Assembly: GCF_015477605.1 (NCBI RefSeq)
Contig: NZ_JADLQX010000016.1
Location: 1 to 64,000, forward strand
Direction of reading: 5' to 3'
Length of the DNA stretch: 64,000 nucleotides
Origin: Nocardia amamiensis
Lineage (GTDB): Bacteria; Actinomycetota; Actinomycetes; Mycobacteriales; Mycobacteriaceae
Part shown: piece after piece, positions 16,043 to 24,710 of the stretch
Position numbering within the stretch: the stretch's first letter is position 1
Layout of the letters: every line of letters begins with the position of its first letter
The notes under the pieces: generated by a model
The model's database searches: none
Seen by the model: the letters and a program-made list of their open reading frames with translations, nothing else
What the model was told of the DNA's origin: nothing
Translations under genes and position numbers: made by a program

Positions 16043-17476
16043 ATGACACAGACCATCCCGCCGGGTGCGGCGGCGCCCGCCGCCGTACCGGCCGCCGCGC
16101 TGGGAGCGCGGCGCCCGCTGGCCGTTCTCACGGTCATCCTCACCGGCCAGTTCATGGCCGTGCTCGACGCTTCCATCGTCAACGTGGCGATTCCCTCGAT
16201 ACGCGGCTCGTTGCACACCAGCGGCTCGGCTCTGCAGCTGATTGTCGCCGGTTACGTCATCGCCTACGCCGTCCTGCTGGTCACCGGCGCACGGCTCGGC
16301 GACCGGTTCACCCAGCGCCGCACGTTCATCGCGGGACTGGCGGCGTTCACGCTGGCCTCACTGGCCTGCGGGCTGGCTTGGAACGAGTCGTCGTTGATCG
16401 TCTTCCGCTTCGCGCAGGGCGTCGGCGCGGCGGCGATGGTGCCGCAGATCATGACGCTCATCCAGCGCACCTTTACCGGTGACGCCCGGGCGCGCGCACT
16501 CAGTGTGTACTCGGCGATCATCTCCGGCGGCATGGTCGCCGGACAGGTGCTCGGCGGGCTCATCGTCAACGCCGACCTGTTCGGCAGCAGTTGGCGCGGT
16601 GTGTTCCTGGTGAACGTGCCGATCGGCGTCGTGCTGCTCGTCGTGGCGCCGCGCGTCCTGCCGTCGGCGACCCAGCGAATCGAGCGCGAACTCGACCTAC
16701 CCGGGTTGGCGATGCTCACCGTTTCGGTGCTGCTGCTGGTGCTTCCGCTGGTCCTGGGCCGTGAGCTGGATTGGCCGCTGTGGTCGTGGATTTCATTGGG
16801 CGCCAGCGTTGTCGGCCTCATTCTGTTCGTGACCATCGAGCGGCTGGTCGCGGCGCGCGGCGGCGAACCACTATTCGCCCGGCCGGTCCTCGCGGCTCCC
16901 GGACTGGTGCTCACGGCGGTCACGCTGTTCGTGATCATGGCGACCTTCGGCGGCTGGATGTTCGTCATGGCGATCCACCTGCAGAGCACTCTCGGCTACA
17001 GCGCGCTGCATGCGGGCCTGCTGTTCGTCCCCCTCGGGGTGACCTTCGCGGTGGCCAGCCTCAACTGGGAGCGGATCCCGAATCGGTTCCACACCAGCAT
17101 GATTCCGCTCGGTCTTGTGCTCGGCGCGGCAAGCATGGTGGCACTCGGCGCGCTGCTGCGTGATGGAGCCGACGTCGGCGTGATCGCGTTGGTGCTGCTC
17201 GGCCTGTGCGGAGTCGGCAATGGTCTGGCGTTCAGCCCGCTCATGACACGCACGCTGGCCAAGGTCCCGATGACCCTGGCGGCCGATGCGAGCGGCATCC
17301 TGGTGACCACCGTGCAACTCGGCATCGTGGTCGGCATCGCCACCTTCGGGTCGCTGTTTCTCGGCCTCGCGGGCAGCGCGGTGTCGAGCGCCGCGCACGC
17401 TCTCGGCGTCACGGCCGTCGCCGAAGGCGTCACTGTATTGCTCGCCGCGGCCTTCTCGGCCCGCGCGGCGCGATAA
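16043..17476 (+). CDS. MFS drug transporter, DHA2 (14-helix) family
   Basis: About 477 residues with many hydrophobic spans. Helix 1 carries FMAVLDASIVNVAIPSI, a hallmark of the DHA2 branch (motif D1), and the loop between helices 2 and 3 carries GARLGDRFTQRRTF (motif A). Helix 5 has a motif-C-like GGMVAGQVLGGLI. These point to a proton-coupled drug exporter similar to EmrB or QacA. ATG 16043 was chosen; an upstream start at 16016 is possible. A hairpin terminator follows. No regulator is adjacent, so the substrate and control are unknown. Confidence 0.88.
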   Translation: MTQTIPPGAAAPAAVPAAALGARRPLAVLTVILTGQFMAVLDASIVNVAIPSIRGSLHTSGSALQLIVAGYVIAYAVLLVTGARLGDRFTQRRTFIAGLAAFTLASLACGLAWNESSLIVFRFAQGVGAAAMVPQIMTLIQRTFTGDARARALSVYSAIISGGMVAGQVLGGLIVNADLFGSSWRGVFLVNVPIGVVLLVVAPRVLPSATQRIERELDLPGLAMLTVSVLLLVLPLVLGRELDWPLWSWISLGASVVGLILFVTIERLVAARGGEPLFARPVLAAPGLVLTAVTLFVIMATFGGWMFVMAIHLQSTLGYSALHAGLLFVPLGVTFAVASLNWERIPNRFHTSMIPLGLVLGAASMVALGALLRDGADVGVIALVLLGLCGVGNGLAFSPLMTRTLAKVPMTLAADASGILVTTVQLGIVVGIATFGSLFLGLAGSAVSSAAHALGVTAVAEGVTVLLAAAFSARAAR

Positions 17477-17488
17477 CACAGCAGCGGA

Positions 17489-17514
17489 TCCCGGAGCCGG
17501 CACTGTCTCCGGGA
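17489..17514 (+). terminator. Hairpin after the MFS gene
   Basis: TCCCGGAG (17489-17496) and CTCCGGGA (17507-17514) form a perfect 8-bp stem with a 10-nt loop, starting 13 bp after the MFS stop codon. It lies between convergent genes and probably stops transcription from at least the plus strand. Confidence 0.6.
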
Positions 17515-17623
17515 CCGAGCGCGGCGGCCTCGAAACCTCCGCCGCACTCGCCTTCCAGCCTCGTCAGCTCCCGCTGGTACCCGGGCGTTTGCCGGGTCGA
17601 GGATGTGGCGTAGAGATGTGCTC

Positions 17624-18109
17624 TCAGAGAACGGCTTCGATCGCCGCGACCAGTTCGGGCGCCTCGGGCGTCACGGTCGGGCGGAAGCGGCCCGCAACCT
17701 TCCCGTCGCGGTCGATGAGGAACTTCTCGAAGTTCCACTGGATGTCACCGGCGTTGCCGTCGGCGTCGGCGGACTCCACCAGGGTCTGGTACAACACGTG
17801 CCGGTTTTCGCCGTTGACATCGGTTTTCTCGAGCAGTGGGAAATCCACGCCGTAGGTGGTGGAACAGAACTGCTGGATCTCCTCCGCGGTGCCCGGTTCC
17901 TGGCCCATGAATTGGTTGCACGGTACGCCGACCACGCTGAATCCGCGGGGACCGAAGGACTCGTGCAGCTCGACCAGGCCGGAATACTGCGGTGTCAGGC
18001 CGCATTTCGAGGCCACGTTGACCAGCAGGACGGCGTTGTCGCCGGCCAGGTCGGCCAGGGTCGTCGGCTCGCCGGACAGCGTGCGTAGCGGAACGTCTCG
18101 AAGGCTCAT
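17624..18109 (-). CDS. gpx: Glutathione peroxidase-family thiol peroxidase
   Basis: 161 residues, the usual length of the monomeric bacterial form. The peroxidatic Cys36 lies in NVASKCGLTPQY, the conserved VGVPCNQFMGQEPG follows, and Cys82 (QQFCSTTYGVDFPL) is the likely resolving cysteine. The WNFEKF motif gives the Trp and Asn of the catalytic tetrad. Since actinomycetes lack glutathione, this Cys-type enzyme most likely uses thioredoxin. It stands alone, convergent with the MFS gene. Confidence 0.92.
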   Translation of the reverse strand: MSLRDVPLRTLSGEPTTLADLAGDNAVLLVNVASKCGLTPQYSGLVELHESFGPRGFSVVGVPCNQFMGQEPGTAEEIQQFCSTTYGVDFPLLEKTDVNGENRHVLYQTLVESADADGNAGDIQWNFEKFLIDRDGKVAGRFRPTVTPEAPELVAAIEAVL

Positions 18110-18214
18110 TCGTGTCGGACCTGCCCATTCTTGATCGTTGATCCACCTCGACGGCCACGGTACCGGATCGTCCGGGTAGGCGGCCCGCCGCCGGTTGCGC
18201 GTTGCGAACCGCGC

Positions 18215-19807
18215 TCAGCGCAATCTGGTTCGGCGCATCAGCCGCAGCGACATCAGCGTCATCTTCAGCTGCTTGTCGTACGGCTGGCCCGCCCGTGCGG
18301 CGAGGACCTGTCGTTTGAGCACGCCGACGTTCACGGTGTCGGTGTATTTCAGCAGGCCGTGGTCGCCGTGGCGGGTACCGACGCCGGACTGCTTGACGCC
18401 GCCGGACGGCGTGGCCTTGGCGGCGTAGGTCGCGACGAAACCGTCGTTGATGTTGATATTGCCCGCCTGCAACTGCGCGGCGATGCGGTTGGCATGCGCG
18501 AGGTCGCGGCTCCAGACGCTGGCGTTCAAGCCGTAGTCGGTGGCGTTGGCGAGCCGGACCGCCTCCTGTTCGTCGGAGAACGGGTACACGGTGACGACCG
18601 GGCCGAAGGTCTCCAGCGTCGCGTGGGTCATCTCCGGGGTCACGCCGGTCAGCACGGTGGCCTCGTAGAAGGCGGGACCGATGTCGGGACGCGCTTTTCC
18701 GCCGACGTGCACGGTGGCGCCTTTGGCGCGCGCGTCGTCGACATGGGCGGCGACCCGTCCGAGATGTTGCGGGGAGACCAGGGAACCGAATTCCGGTGTG
18801 TAGTCATAGGCGGCGCCGATCTTGCCGTTCAATTCCGCGGCGGCCGAGACCAATCGGCGCAGGAACTCGTCGTGGATGTCGCGGTGGACGTAGATCCGTT
18901 CGATGTGCATGCACGCCTGCCCGGAGTTGGCGAACGCCGCGAAGACCGCGCCGGGGACCACCTCGTCCAGGTTCGCGTCGGCGAGCACGATCATCGGATT
19001 CTTGCCGCCGAGTTCCAGGCTGCATCCGATGAGGTTGCGTCCGGCCTGTTCGCCGACGATCCGGCCGGTGGCGGTGGAGCCGGTGAACATGACGAAATCG
19101 ACGTCGCCGATCAGGGTCGGCCCGATGTCGGGTCCCTCGCCGCACACCACTTGAACGAGTCCGCGCGGCAGCCCGGCGCGGTGCAGCAGTTCGACGCCGA
19201 AGAGCACGCACAACGCGGTCTTGTTGTCCGGCTTGAGCACGACGCCGTTGCCCGCCATGAGCGCGGGCATGGCGTCGGACAGGGCGATGGCGAAGGGGAA
19301 GTTCCATGGGGCGATCACCGCGACGAGGCCCTTCGGGCGATGCTCCTCGGTCGACGTGGTCAGCAGCGGCATCGGACCGCCGCGCCGTTTCGGCCGCAGC
19401 ACGCGGCGCGCGGTCTTCAGGTAGTGGCTGATCACCATCGGCACGTCGCAGGATTCCTCGACGGCCATGCGGCGGGTCTTGCCGCAGCCGATCTGGATGA
19501 GGTCGGCGATGGTCTCCACTTCGCGCAGGATCAGTTCGTGGGCCCGCTCGAAAACGCGCAACCGTTCCCGCAGCGGCAGCGCGGCCCAGCCTTGCTGCGC
19601 GGCACGGGCGTTCGCGCACGCGGCCAGCACGTCCTGCGGCGTCGACTGCGGCAGGTCGCCGACCGGCGCGCCGGTGTAGACCTCCGTCATCGGGAATGCC
19701 GCCGCGCCGCCGTCGGCGGCGACCAGTCCGGTCAGCCGCTCGATCAGCTCCCCGGTGATCCTGGCGGGCACCGTGCCCGCCGCCTTCTCGGTGTGTGCTG
19801 TGCTCAT
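18215..19807 (-). CDS. Aldehyde dehydrogenase, succinate-semialdehyde dehydrogenase (GabD2)-like
   Basis: 530 residues. The NAD(P)-binding PWNFPFAIAL, the glycine motif FTGSTATGR (241-249), general-base Glu265 (LELGGKNP) and catalytic Cys299 (NSGQACMH) are all present at normal spacing. Length and sequence style resemble mycobacterial GabD2. It lies 136 bp downstream of the P450-SDR-ferredoxin operon on the same strand, with a KstR-like site in the gap, so it may be co-regulated with that cluster and oxidise an aldehyde product. Succinate semialdehyde as substrate is only a family guess. Confidence 0.88.
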   Translation of the reverse strand: MSTAHTEKAAGTVPARITGELIERLTGLVAADGGAAAFPMTEVYTGAPVGDLPQSTPQDVLAACANARAAQQGWAALPLRERLRVFERAHELILREVETIADLIQIGCGKTRRMAVEESCDVPMVISHYLKTARRVLRPKRRGGPMPLLTTSTEEHRPKGLVAVIAPWNFPFAIALSDAMPALMAGNGVVLKPDNKTALCVLFGVELLHRAGLPRGLVQVVCGEGPDIGPTLIGDVDFVMFTGSTATGRIVGEQAGRNLIGCSLELGGKNPMIVLADANLDEVVPGAVFAAFANSGQACMHIERIYVHRDIHDEFLRRLVSAAAELNGKIGAAYDYTPEFGSLVSPQHLGRVAAHVDDARAKGATVHVGGKARPDIGPAFYEATVLTGVTPEMTHATLETFGPVVTVYPFSDEQEAVRLANATDYGLNASVWSRDLAHANRIAAQLQAGNININDGFVATYAAKATPSGGVKQSGVGTRHGDHGLLKYTDTVNVGVLKRQVLAARAGQPYDKQLKMTLMSLRLMRRTRLR

Positions 19808-19867
19808 CGGGTCTTCTCCATGACGTCGGGCATCGCCGCAGGTGCCGGGCCGGATACCGGACTAAAT

Positions 19868-19881
19868 TAGAACACGTTTCG
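19868..19881. promoter_or_regulatory. KstR-like operator upstream of the aldehyde dehydrogenase gene
   Basis: TAGAACACGTTTCG matches the KstR pattern TNNAACNNGTTNNA except at the last base. KstR controls cholesterol-catabolic genes in mycobacteria and rhodococci. The site lies about 60 bp upstream of the gene start and after the ferredoxin gene. A second, weaker match occurs at 22378-22391. Confidence 0.4.
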
Positions 19882-19943
19882 GTTTTCGTCCATGGTATTC
19901 TCCCCGGCGGCGCGTGCCTACCCGCCGCGGCCGGAGATTTCGC

Positions 19944-20144
19944 TCAGTCGTCCGCGACCATCGACAAGGCCTGCGTCGGGCAGTAGCGGACCGCGCGCCG
20001 CACCTCGGCCGATGACGAACCGGCGGCGGCCTCGAGAATCTCCACCTTGCCGCGCTTGGGAACACGGAAGGCGTCCGGCGCCTCGTCTTGGCACACCGCA
20101 TGCCCCTGACACAGATCCAGATCGGCCAGCACTCGCATGGTCAC
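19944..20144 (-). CDS. Small 3Fe-4S-type ferredoxin (P450 redox partner)
   Basis: 66 residues. Cysteines occur in DLCQGHAVC (CX5C) and in RYCPTQAL near the C-terminus, the three-cysteine layout of actinobacterial P450-associated [3Fe-4S] ferredoxins. Its GTG start overlaps the stop of the SDR gene (GTGA); ATG 20138 is an alternative with AAGG upstream. It is cotranscribed with the P450 two genes upstream and should pass electrons to it from a reductase encoded elsewhere. Confidence 0.88.
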   Translation of the reverse strand: MTMRVLADLDLCQGHAVCQDEAPDAFRVPKRGKVEILEAAAGSSSAEVRRAVRYCPTQALSMVADD

Positions 20145-20950
20145 CTTCCGTTCTCCTCGTCGGACGGGGCGTCGAGCGGACGCACCGGCGCCTCGGGTTG
20201 CACCTCGACCAGAACCAGATGCGCGCCCCGCGGCGTCGACACCACCGCGACCACCGCGGCGGCCAGGTCGCCGGCGCGCAGCATGTACGGATGCCTGGCG
20301 AATCCCCAGGTCTTCCAGTCCTCCAGCAGTGGACCGACGACCTCCGGCGTGGAGTCCATGCCCATCCCGGTGAGGGTCGGGCCAGGCCGCACCAGCGAAG
20401 CACGGATCCCGCTGCCCTCCAGCTCCATCCGCATTTGCGCGGCCATCGCCTCCAGGCCCGCTTTGGCAGCGCTGTAGGCGCCGGTGCGCGGGCGCGGCTC
20501 CGGCGCGCAGTCCGAGCTGATCAGCACGACGTCACCGCGTTGCCTGCGCAGCATGCCGGGCAGCACCCGGTGCACCAAGCGATGCGCGCCGACCAGGTGG
20601 ACCTGCACTTGACGCAGGAATCGTTCCGGATCCATCGCGTGCACCTGGCCGAACTCGATGTCGCCCGCGCTGGACACCAGGATCTCGGTGGGCCCCAACG
20701 CGTCCTCGGCAGCGCGCACGAACTCCTCGATCGAATCCGGCTCGGTGACGTCCAGCCGGTGCGCGAAGGCCTCGCCGCCGTTCGACCGGATCTTGTCCGC
20801 CAGTTCGGCGCATTGCTCGCCGCGGCGCGCGCCCAGCGCGACCGGATGGCCGAGTTCGGCCAGCGCCGTGGCGGTGGCCGCACCGATCCCGGAGGACGCT
20901 CCGGAGATGAGGGCCGGCCTGCGTTCCGGACAGGGTGCGAATCTGGGCAC
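20141..20950 (-). CDS. Short-chain dehydrogenase/reductase
   Basis: 269 residues of the classical SDR type: cofactor motif SGASSGIGAA near residue 17, VSSAGD in the NNAG position, and catalytic Ser with GAYSAAKAG (YxxxK). It overlaps both the P450 stop and the ferredoxin start, so it is in the P450 operon. It may oxidise the alcohol made by the P450. Replacement of NNAG by SSAG is unusual but tolerated in the family. Confidence 0.88.
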   Translation of the reverse strand: MPRFAPCPERRPALISGASSGIGAATATALAELGHPVALGARRGEQCAELADKIRSNGGEAFAHRLDVTEPDSIEEFVRAAEDALGPTEILVSSAGDIEFGQVHAMDPERFLRQVQVHLVGAHRLVHRVLPGMLRRQRGDVVLISSDCAPEPRPRTGAYSAAKAGLEAMAAQMRMELEGSGIRASLVRPGPTLTGMGMDSTPEVVGPLLEDWKTWGFARHPYMLRAGDLAAAVVAVVSTPRGAHLVLVEVQPEAPVRPLDAPSDEENGR

Positions 20951-22152
20951 TATCGGTACTCCACGGCGATCGGAAGGTGGGCGAAACCGCGCACGTTCGA
21001 GGAATGCACGCGCGCGATTCCGGAGTCCAGCACGCCGTAGGCGCGCACTCGGGACGCGAACTCGCGCAAGGCGACGCTCGCCTCCAGCCGCGCCAGATGC
21101 GCGCCGAGGCAGAAGTGCACACCCGCGCCGAAACTGGCCAGTCCGGACTTGTCGGCACGATCGATGCGGAAGGTGTCGCCGTCGTCGAAAACTTCGGAAT
21201 CGCGGTTGGCTGAGCCGATCAGCAACAGCACCTTGGCGCCTGCCGGAATGGAACCGCCGTGATAGGCGAGGTCCTCCGTCGCGGTCCGCGCGATTATCTG
21301 GCTGGAGGTGTCGTAGCGCAGCGTCTCTTCCACCCAGTCGGAGACCAGATCCGGATCGGCGACCACCTTCGCGTACTCCTCCGGATTACGCGCACCCCAA
21401 TACAGTGCGTTACCAAGGAGCTTCGTCGTGGTCTCGTTCCCGGCCACCACCATCAAGAACAGGAACCCGATAATCTCCTGGTCGGATAACCGGTCGCCAT
21501 CGATCTCGGCGTCCAGCAGCGCGGAAGTCAGATCCTCACCCGGCCTACGTCGCCGCTCGGCCACCATCTCGATGTAATAGCTCAGGAGTTTCATCGATGC
21601 TTCGGCCGCGGCCGGCGGGATATCCAGCACGCCGTCCTCACGGTGCACGACCAGATCGGCCAACCTGCGGATCTCCGTGCGGTCGGCCTCCGGCACGCCC
21701 ATCAGCTCGGAGATCACGTCCATCGGCAGTTTGCCCGCGACCTGATCGATCCAATCGAATGTCTCGCCCGCCAACGCCGGTTCCAAGTACGACACCGTCA
21801 ACTCACGAATGCGGTCTTCCATTTCCGCGACTCGCTTCGGCGTGAAGCCCTTGTAGACCAGCCGCCGCATCCGCATATGCCGTGGGTCGTCCATGGCCAG
21901 GAACGACATCACCCGATGTGCGTGCGGACCCCATGCCGCCGGATCCAACGACACACCATTCGCACTGGAGAGCCGCGCACTGTCGCGAAACGCCGCGGTC
22001 ACGTCCGCGTGCCGGGACAACGCCCAGAAATCCAGCTCCGGGTTGCGATACAGCGGCGCTTCCTGCCGGAGCCGCCGATATGTCGGATACGGGTCCTCGT
22101 GGAACGAATAGTCGTACGGATCGAACGTCACGGGCCGCACCGCTGCCGTCAT
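20950..22152 (-). CDS. Cytochrome P450
   Basis: About 400 residues from ATG 22152. The I-helix shows VVAGNETTTK (oxygen activation), the K-helix EETLRYD gives ExxR, and the haem loop is FGAGVHFCLGAHLARLEA with the cysteine thiolate. It is a soluble bacterial class I P450 with a ferredoxin in the same operon. The start codon overlaps the stop of a 27-codon leader frame (ATGA), so translation may depend on that leader. A 15-bp operator at the promoter is identical to one at the TetR gene 5.3 kb away. Substrate unknown; the neighbouring dehydrogenases suggest hydroxylation of an alicyclic or terpenoid-like compound. Confidence 0.93.
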   Translation of the reverse strand: MTAAVRPVTFDPYDYSFHEDPYPTYRRLRQEAPLYRNPELDFWALSRHADVTAAFRDSARLSSANGVSLDPAAWGPHAHRVMSFLAMDDPRHMRMRRLVYKGFTPKRVAEMEDRIRELTVSYLEPALAGETFDWIDQVAGKLPMDVISELMGVPEADRTEIRRLADLVVHREDGVLDIPPAAAEASMKLLSYYIEMVAERRRRPGEDLTSALLDAEIDGDRLSDQEIIGFLFLMVVAGNETTTKLLGNALYWGARNPEEYAKVVADPDLVSDWVEETLRYDTSSQIIARTATEDLAYHGGSIPAGAKVLLLIGSANRDSEVFDDGDTFRIDRADKSGLASFGAGVHFCLGAHLARLEASVALREFASRVRAYGVLDSGIARVHSSNVRGFAHLPIAVEYR

Positions 22153-22232
22153 CGCCCGTCCTCCGTATTCGGTAACAGGTTCCGGGGGCCGTCGAGGCAC
22201 CGCACCTGGCGTGGAGACAGATAGCTGGACAT
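22149..22232 (-). CDS. Putative 27-residue leader peptide coupled to the P450 gene
   Basis: An ATG at 22232 sits eight bases after a TAGTGT -10 box (with TTGTCG as a possible -35 at 18-bp spacing), so the transcript would be nearly leaderless. The frame (MSSYLSPRQV...) runs 27 codons and stops at TGA 22149-22151, overlapping the P450 ATG. The overlap and promoter geometry support translation, but no homolog is known to me. It could simply place ribosomes at the P450 start. Confidence 0.4.
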   Translation of the reverse strand: MSSYLSPRQVRCLDGPRNLLPNTEDGR

Positions 22233-22241
22233 GTGTCTGGA
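22227..22241. promoter_or_regulatory. Operator at the P450 promoter, identical to the one at the TetR gene
   Basis: On the minus strand these 15 bases read TCCAGACACATGTCC, exactly as at 27490-27504. The site lies directly after the TAGTGT -10 box (22246-22241), where a bound repressor would block transcription start. The likely repressor is the TetR encoded at 27499-28077. Confidence 0.72.
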
Positions 22242-22377
22242 CACTACCATCGGCTTCCGCGCGCCGACAATCTTTCCGCAGCGACAGCCTCCACTGTCGA
22301 GCATCGACAGACGTGGAACCGAGGAATGGAAGCAGATTCCCATCCCCCGGCCGTAACCTCGGCGAGAATGGTCGAAT

Positions 22378-22391
22378 TAGAACCTGTTATT
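22378..22391. promoter_or_regulatory. Second KstR-like site
   Basis: TAGAACCTGTTATT matches TNNAACNNGTTNNA except at the last base. It overlaps the start of the predicted -35 (TTGCCA, 22390-22395) of the plus-strand aldehyde dehydrogenase promoter. Weak on its own, but it matches the site at 19868-19881. Confidence 0.35.
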
Positions 22392-22438
22392 GCCACCCGT
22401 CGTCGTTCGAGACTATATTCCGTACACTTGTCCAGACA
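22390..22438 (+). promoter_or_regulatory. Promoter and operator of the aldehyde dehydrogenase operon
   Basis: TTGCCA (22390-22395) and TATATT (22414-22419) are spaced by 18 bp; TACACT at 22423-22428 is another possible -10. The palindrome TGTCCAGACA at 22429-22438 shares CCAGACA with the P450 and TetR sites and again lies directly after the -10 region. Confidence 0.55.
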
Positions 22439-22453
22439 GCATCGGAGCCAGTC

Positions 22454-23920
22454 ATGAACAGCCTCCTGCCCGCCGACGGGTCGCGCCTGCTGATCGGCGG
22501 CAAGCTCGTCGAAGGCGCCGACGGGGTCTTCGCGACGGTCAACCCCGCGACCGAGGACGTCCTCGGCCACGCCGCGAACGCGAACGCGGCCGATCTCGAC
22601 GCGGCGATCGACGCCGCACGCACCGCGTTCGACCACACCGACTGGTCGCGCGACCACGCTTTCCGCGCCCGCTGCCTCGAACAGTTGCGCGACGCGCTGC
22701 AATCACACATCGAGGAACTGCGCGAGCTCACCATCGCCGAGGCGGGCGCACCGGCCATGCTCACCGGCGGGCCGCAGTTGGAAGGCCCGGTCGCCGACCT
22801 GGGCTACGCGGCCGGGCTCGCCCGAACCTATGCGTGGGAAACCGATTTGGGTGTCGCCGAGCCGATGGGCATCAAGACGCACCGGGTGCTGCGCCGCGAG
22901 CCGGTCGGCGTGGTCGGGGCGATCACGCCGTGGAACTTCCCGCACCAGATCAACTTCGCCAAACTGGGTCCCGCGCTCGCGGCGGGGAACACCGTGGTGC
23001 TCAAGCCCGCCCCGGACACCCCGTGGTGCGCGGCGGCGGTCGGGGCGATCATCGCCGAGAAGACCGACATCCCACCTGGCGTGGTGAACATCGTGACCTC
23101 CGCCGACCACGCGCTCGGCGCGCGGCTCACCGAGGACCCGCGCGTCGACATGATCAGCTTCACCGGCTCGACCGCCACCGGCCGCGCCGTCATGACCGGC
23201 GCGGCGACGACCTTGAAGAAGGCGTTTCTGGAGCTGGGCGGCAAGTCGGCGTTCATCGTGCTGGACGACGCCGATATCGCGGGAGCCTGTTCGGTGGCGG
23301 CGTTCTCGGTGTGCGTGCACGCCGGGCAGGGATGTGCGCTCACCACTCGCCTGCTGGTCCCGCGCGCCGCCTACGACCGGGCCGTGCAGGCCGCCGCGGC
23401 CACCCTCGGCGCGATCACCCCGGGCGACCCTGCCGACCCGCGCACGGTCTGCGGTCCGCTCATCTCCGAACGTCAGCGCGCCAGGGTCGAACGCTACCTC
23501 GATATCGCCCGCGCCGAAGGCGGCCGGATCGTGGTCGGCGGCGGACGGCCGGCTCAGCGCGAGCGCGGATTCTTCATCGAACCCACCTTGATCGCGGACG
23601 TCCTCAACACCGCGACCGTCGCCCGCGAAGAGATCTTCGGGCCGGTGCTGGTGATCCCGCATGACGGCGACGAGGACGCCGTCCGCATCGCCAACGACTC
23701 CCCCTACGGCCTCTCCGGCTCGGTGTGGGGTACCGACGCCGACCGCATCCGGCGCGTCAGCGAAGGCGTGCGCACCGGAACCTTGAGCGTCAACGGCGGC
23801 GTCTGGTATTCCGCCGACGCCCCGTTCGGCGGCTACAAGCAATCCGGCATCGGCCGCGAAATGGGCGTCGCCGGATTCGAGGAGTACCTGGAAACCAAGC
23901 TGATCGCCACCGCCGAATGA
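22454..23920 (+). CDS. Aldehyde dehydrogenase
   Basis: 488 residues from ATG 22454, with GGAG six bases upstream. TPWNFPHQINFAK, FTGSTATGR (237-244), Glu260 (ELGGKSAF) and catalytic Cys294 (HAGQGCALTTR) define an active NAD-dependent enzyme. It starts a plus-strand operon with an SDR, a beta-hydroxyacid dehydrogenase-like protein, a CMD protein and a flavoprotein, diverging from the P450 operon. It probably oxidises an aldehyde formed by hydroxylation and alcohol dehydrogenation. Confidence 0.92.
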   Translation: MNSLLPADGSRLLIGGKLVEGADGVFATVNPATEDVLGHAANANAADLDAAIDAARTAFDHTDWSRDHAFRARCLEQLRDALQSHIEELRELTIAEAGAPAMLTGGPQLEGPVADLGYAAGLARTYAWETDLGVAEPMGIKTHRVLRREPVGVVGAITPWNFPHQINFAKLGPALAAGNTVVLKPAPDTPWCAAAVGAIIAEKTDIPPGVVNIVTSADHALGARLTEDPRVDMISFTGSTATGRAVMTGAATTLKKAFLELGGKSAFIVLDDADIAGACSVAAFSVCVHAGQGCALTTRLLVPRAAYDRAVQAAAATLGAITPGDPADPRTVCGPLISERQRARVERYLDIARAEGGRIVVGGGRPAQRERGFFIEPTLIADVLNTATVAREEIFGPVLVIPHDGDEDAVRIANDSPYGLSGSVWGTDADRIRRVSEGVRTGTLSVNGGVWYSADAPFGGYKQSGIGREMGVAGFEEYLETKLIATAE

Positions 23921-23957
23921 ACGACAACTGCCGGACAACACAGAGGAGCTGAACTCC

Positions 23958-24710
23958 ATGGCCCGTTTCACGGGAAGATCCGCCATCGTCACCGGCGCCG
24001 CTCGCGGGATCGGCGCGGCCTACGCGCAGGCGCTGGCCGCCGAGGGCGCGAAGGTCGTCGTCGCGGACAAGGACGCCGACGGCGGCGCGGCGGTGGTCGA
24101 GAAGATCGTCGCCGACGGCGGCACCGCGGTGTTCGGACTCCTCGACGTGTCCGATCCCGAATCGGCCACCGCGCTGGCGGATTTCGCCGCCGCGGAGTTC
24201 GGCGGCATCGACCACTTGGTCAACAACGCGGCGATCTACGGCGAGATGAAGCTGAATCTGCTGCTCACCGTGCCGTGGGACTACTACAAGAGGTTCATGG
24301 GCGTGAACATGGACGGCGCGCTGAACATGACCCGCGCCGTCTGGCCGCACATGTCCACACGCGGCGCCGGGTCGATCGTCAACCAATCGTCCACCGCCGC
24401 ATGGCTGTATTCCAGCTTCTACGGCCTGGCGAAAGTCGGCGTCAACGGATTGACCCAGCAGCTGGCGTTCGAACTCGGCGGATCCGGCATCCGGGTCAAC
24501 GCCATCGCGCCGGGCCCGATCGACACCGACGCCACCAAAACGGTCACCCCTGACGTGATCGTCGACGACATCGTCGAACGCCTGCCGCTCAAGCGGATCG
24601 GAACTCCGCAGGACCTCGTCGGCGCCTGCCTGTTCCTGCTGTCGGACGAGGCGAGCTGGATCACCGGGCAGATCTTCAACGTCGACGGCGGACAGATCGT
24701 GCGGTCATGA
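23958..24710 (+). CDS. Short-chain dehydrogenase/reductase
   Basis: 250 residues, GAGGAG before the ATG. VTGAARGIGAAYAQ binds cofactor, VADKDAD suggests NAD preference (Asp after beta-2), HLVNNAAIYG is the NNAG element, and SSFYGLAKVG gives YxxxK. C-terminal SWITGQIFNVDGGQIV is typical. It overlaps the next gene by ATGA. Likely role: reversible oxidation of a secondary alcohol in the pathway. Confidence 0.92.
   Translation: MARFTGRSAIVTGAARGIGAAYAQALAAEGAKVVVADKDADGGAAVVEKIVADGGTAVFGLLDVSDPESATALADFAAAEFGGIDHLVNNAAIYGEMKLNLLLTVPWDYYKRFMGVNMDGALNMTRAVWPHMSTRGAGSIVNQSSTAAWLYSSFYGLAKVGVNGLTQQLAFELGGSGIRVNAIAPGPIDTDATKTVTPDVIVDDIVERLPLKRIGTPQDLVGACLFLLSDEASWITGQIFNVDGGQIVRS

Noticed and set aside
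18131..19870. 579-codon plus-strand frame opposite the GabD2-like gene
   Set aside because: The minus strand encodes a full aldehyde dehydrogenase with catalytic residues; the plus frame is an antisense shadow.
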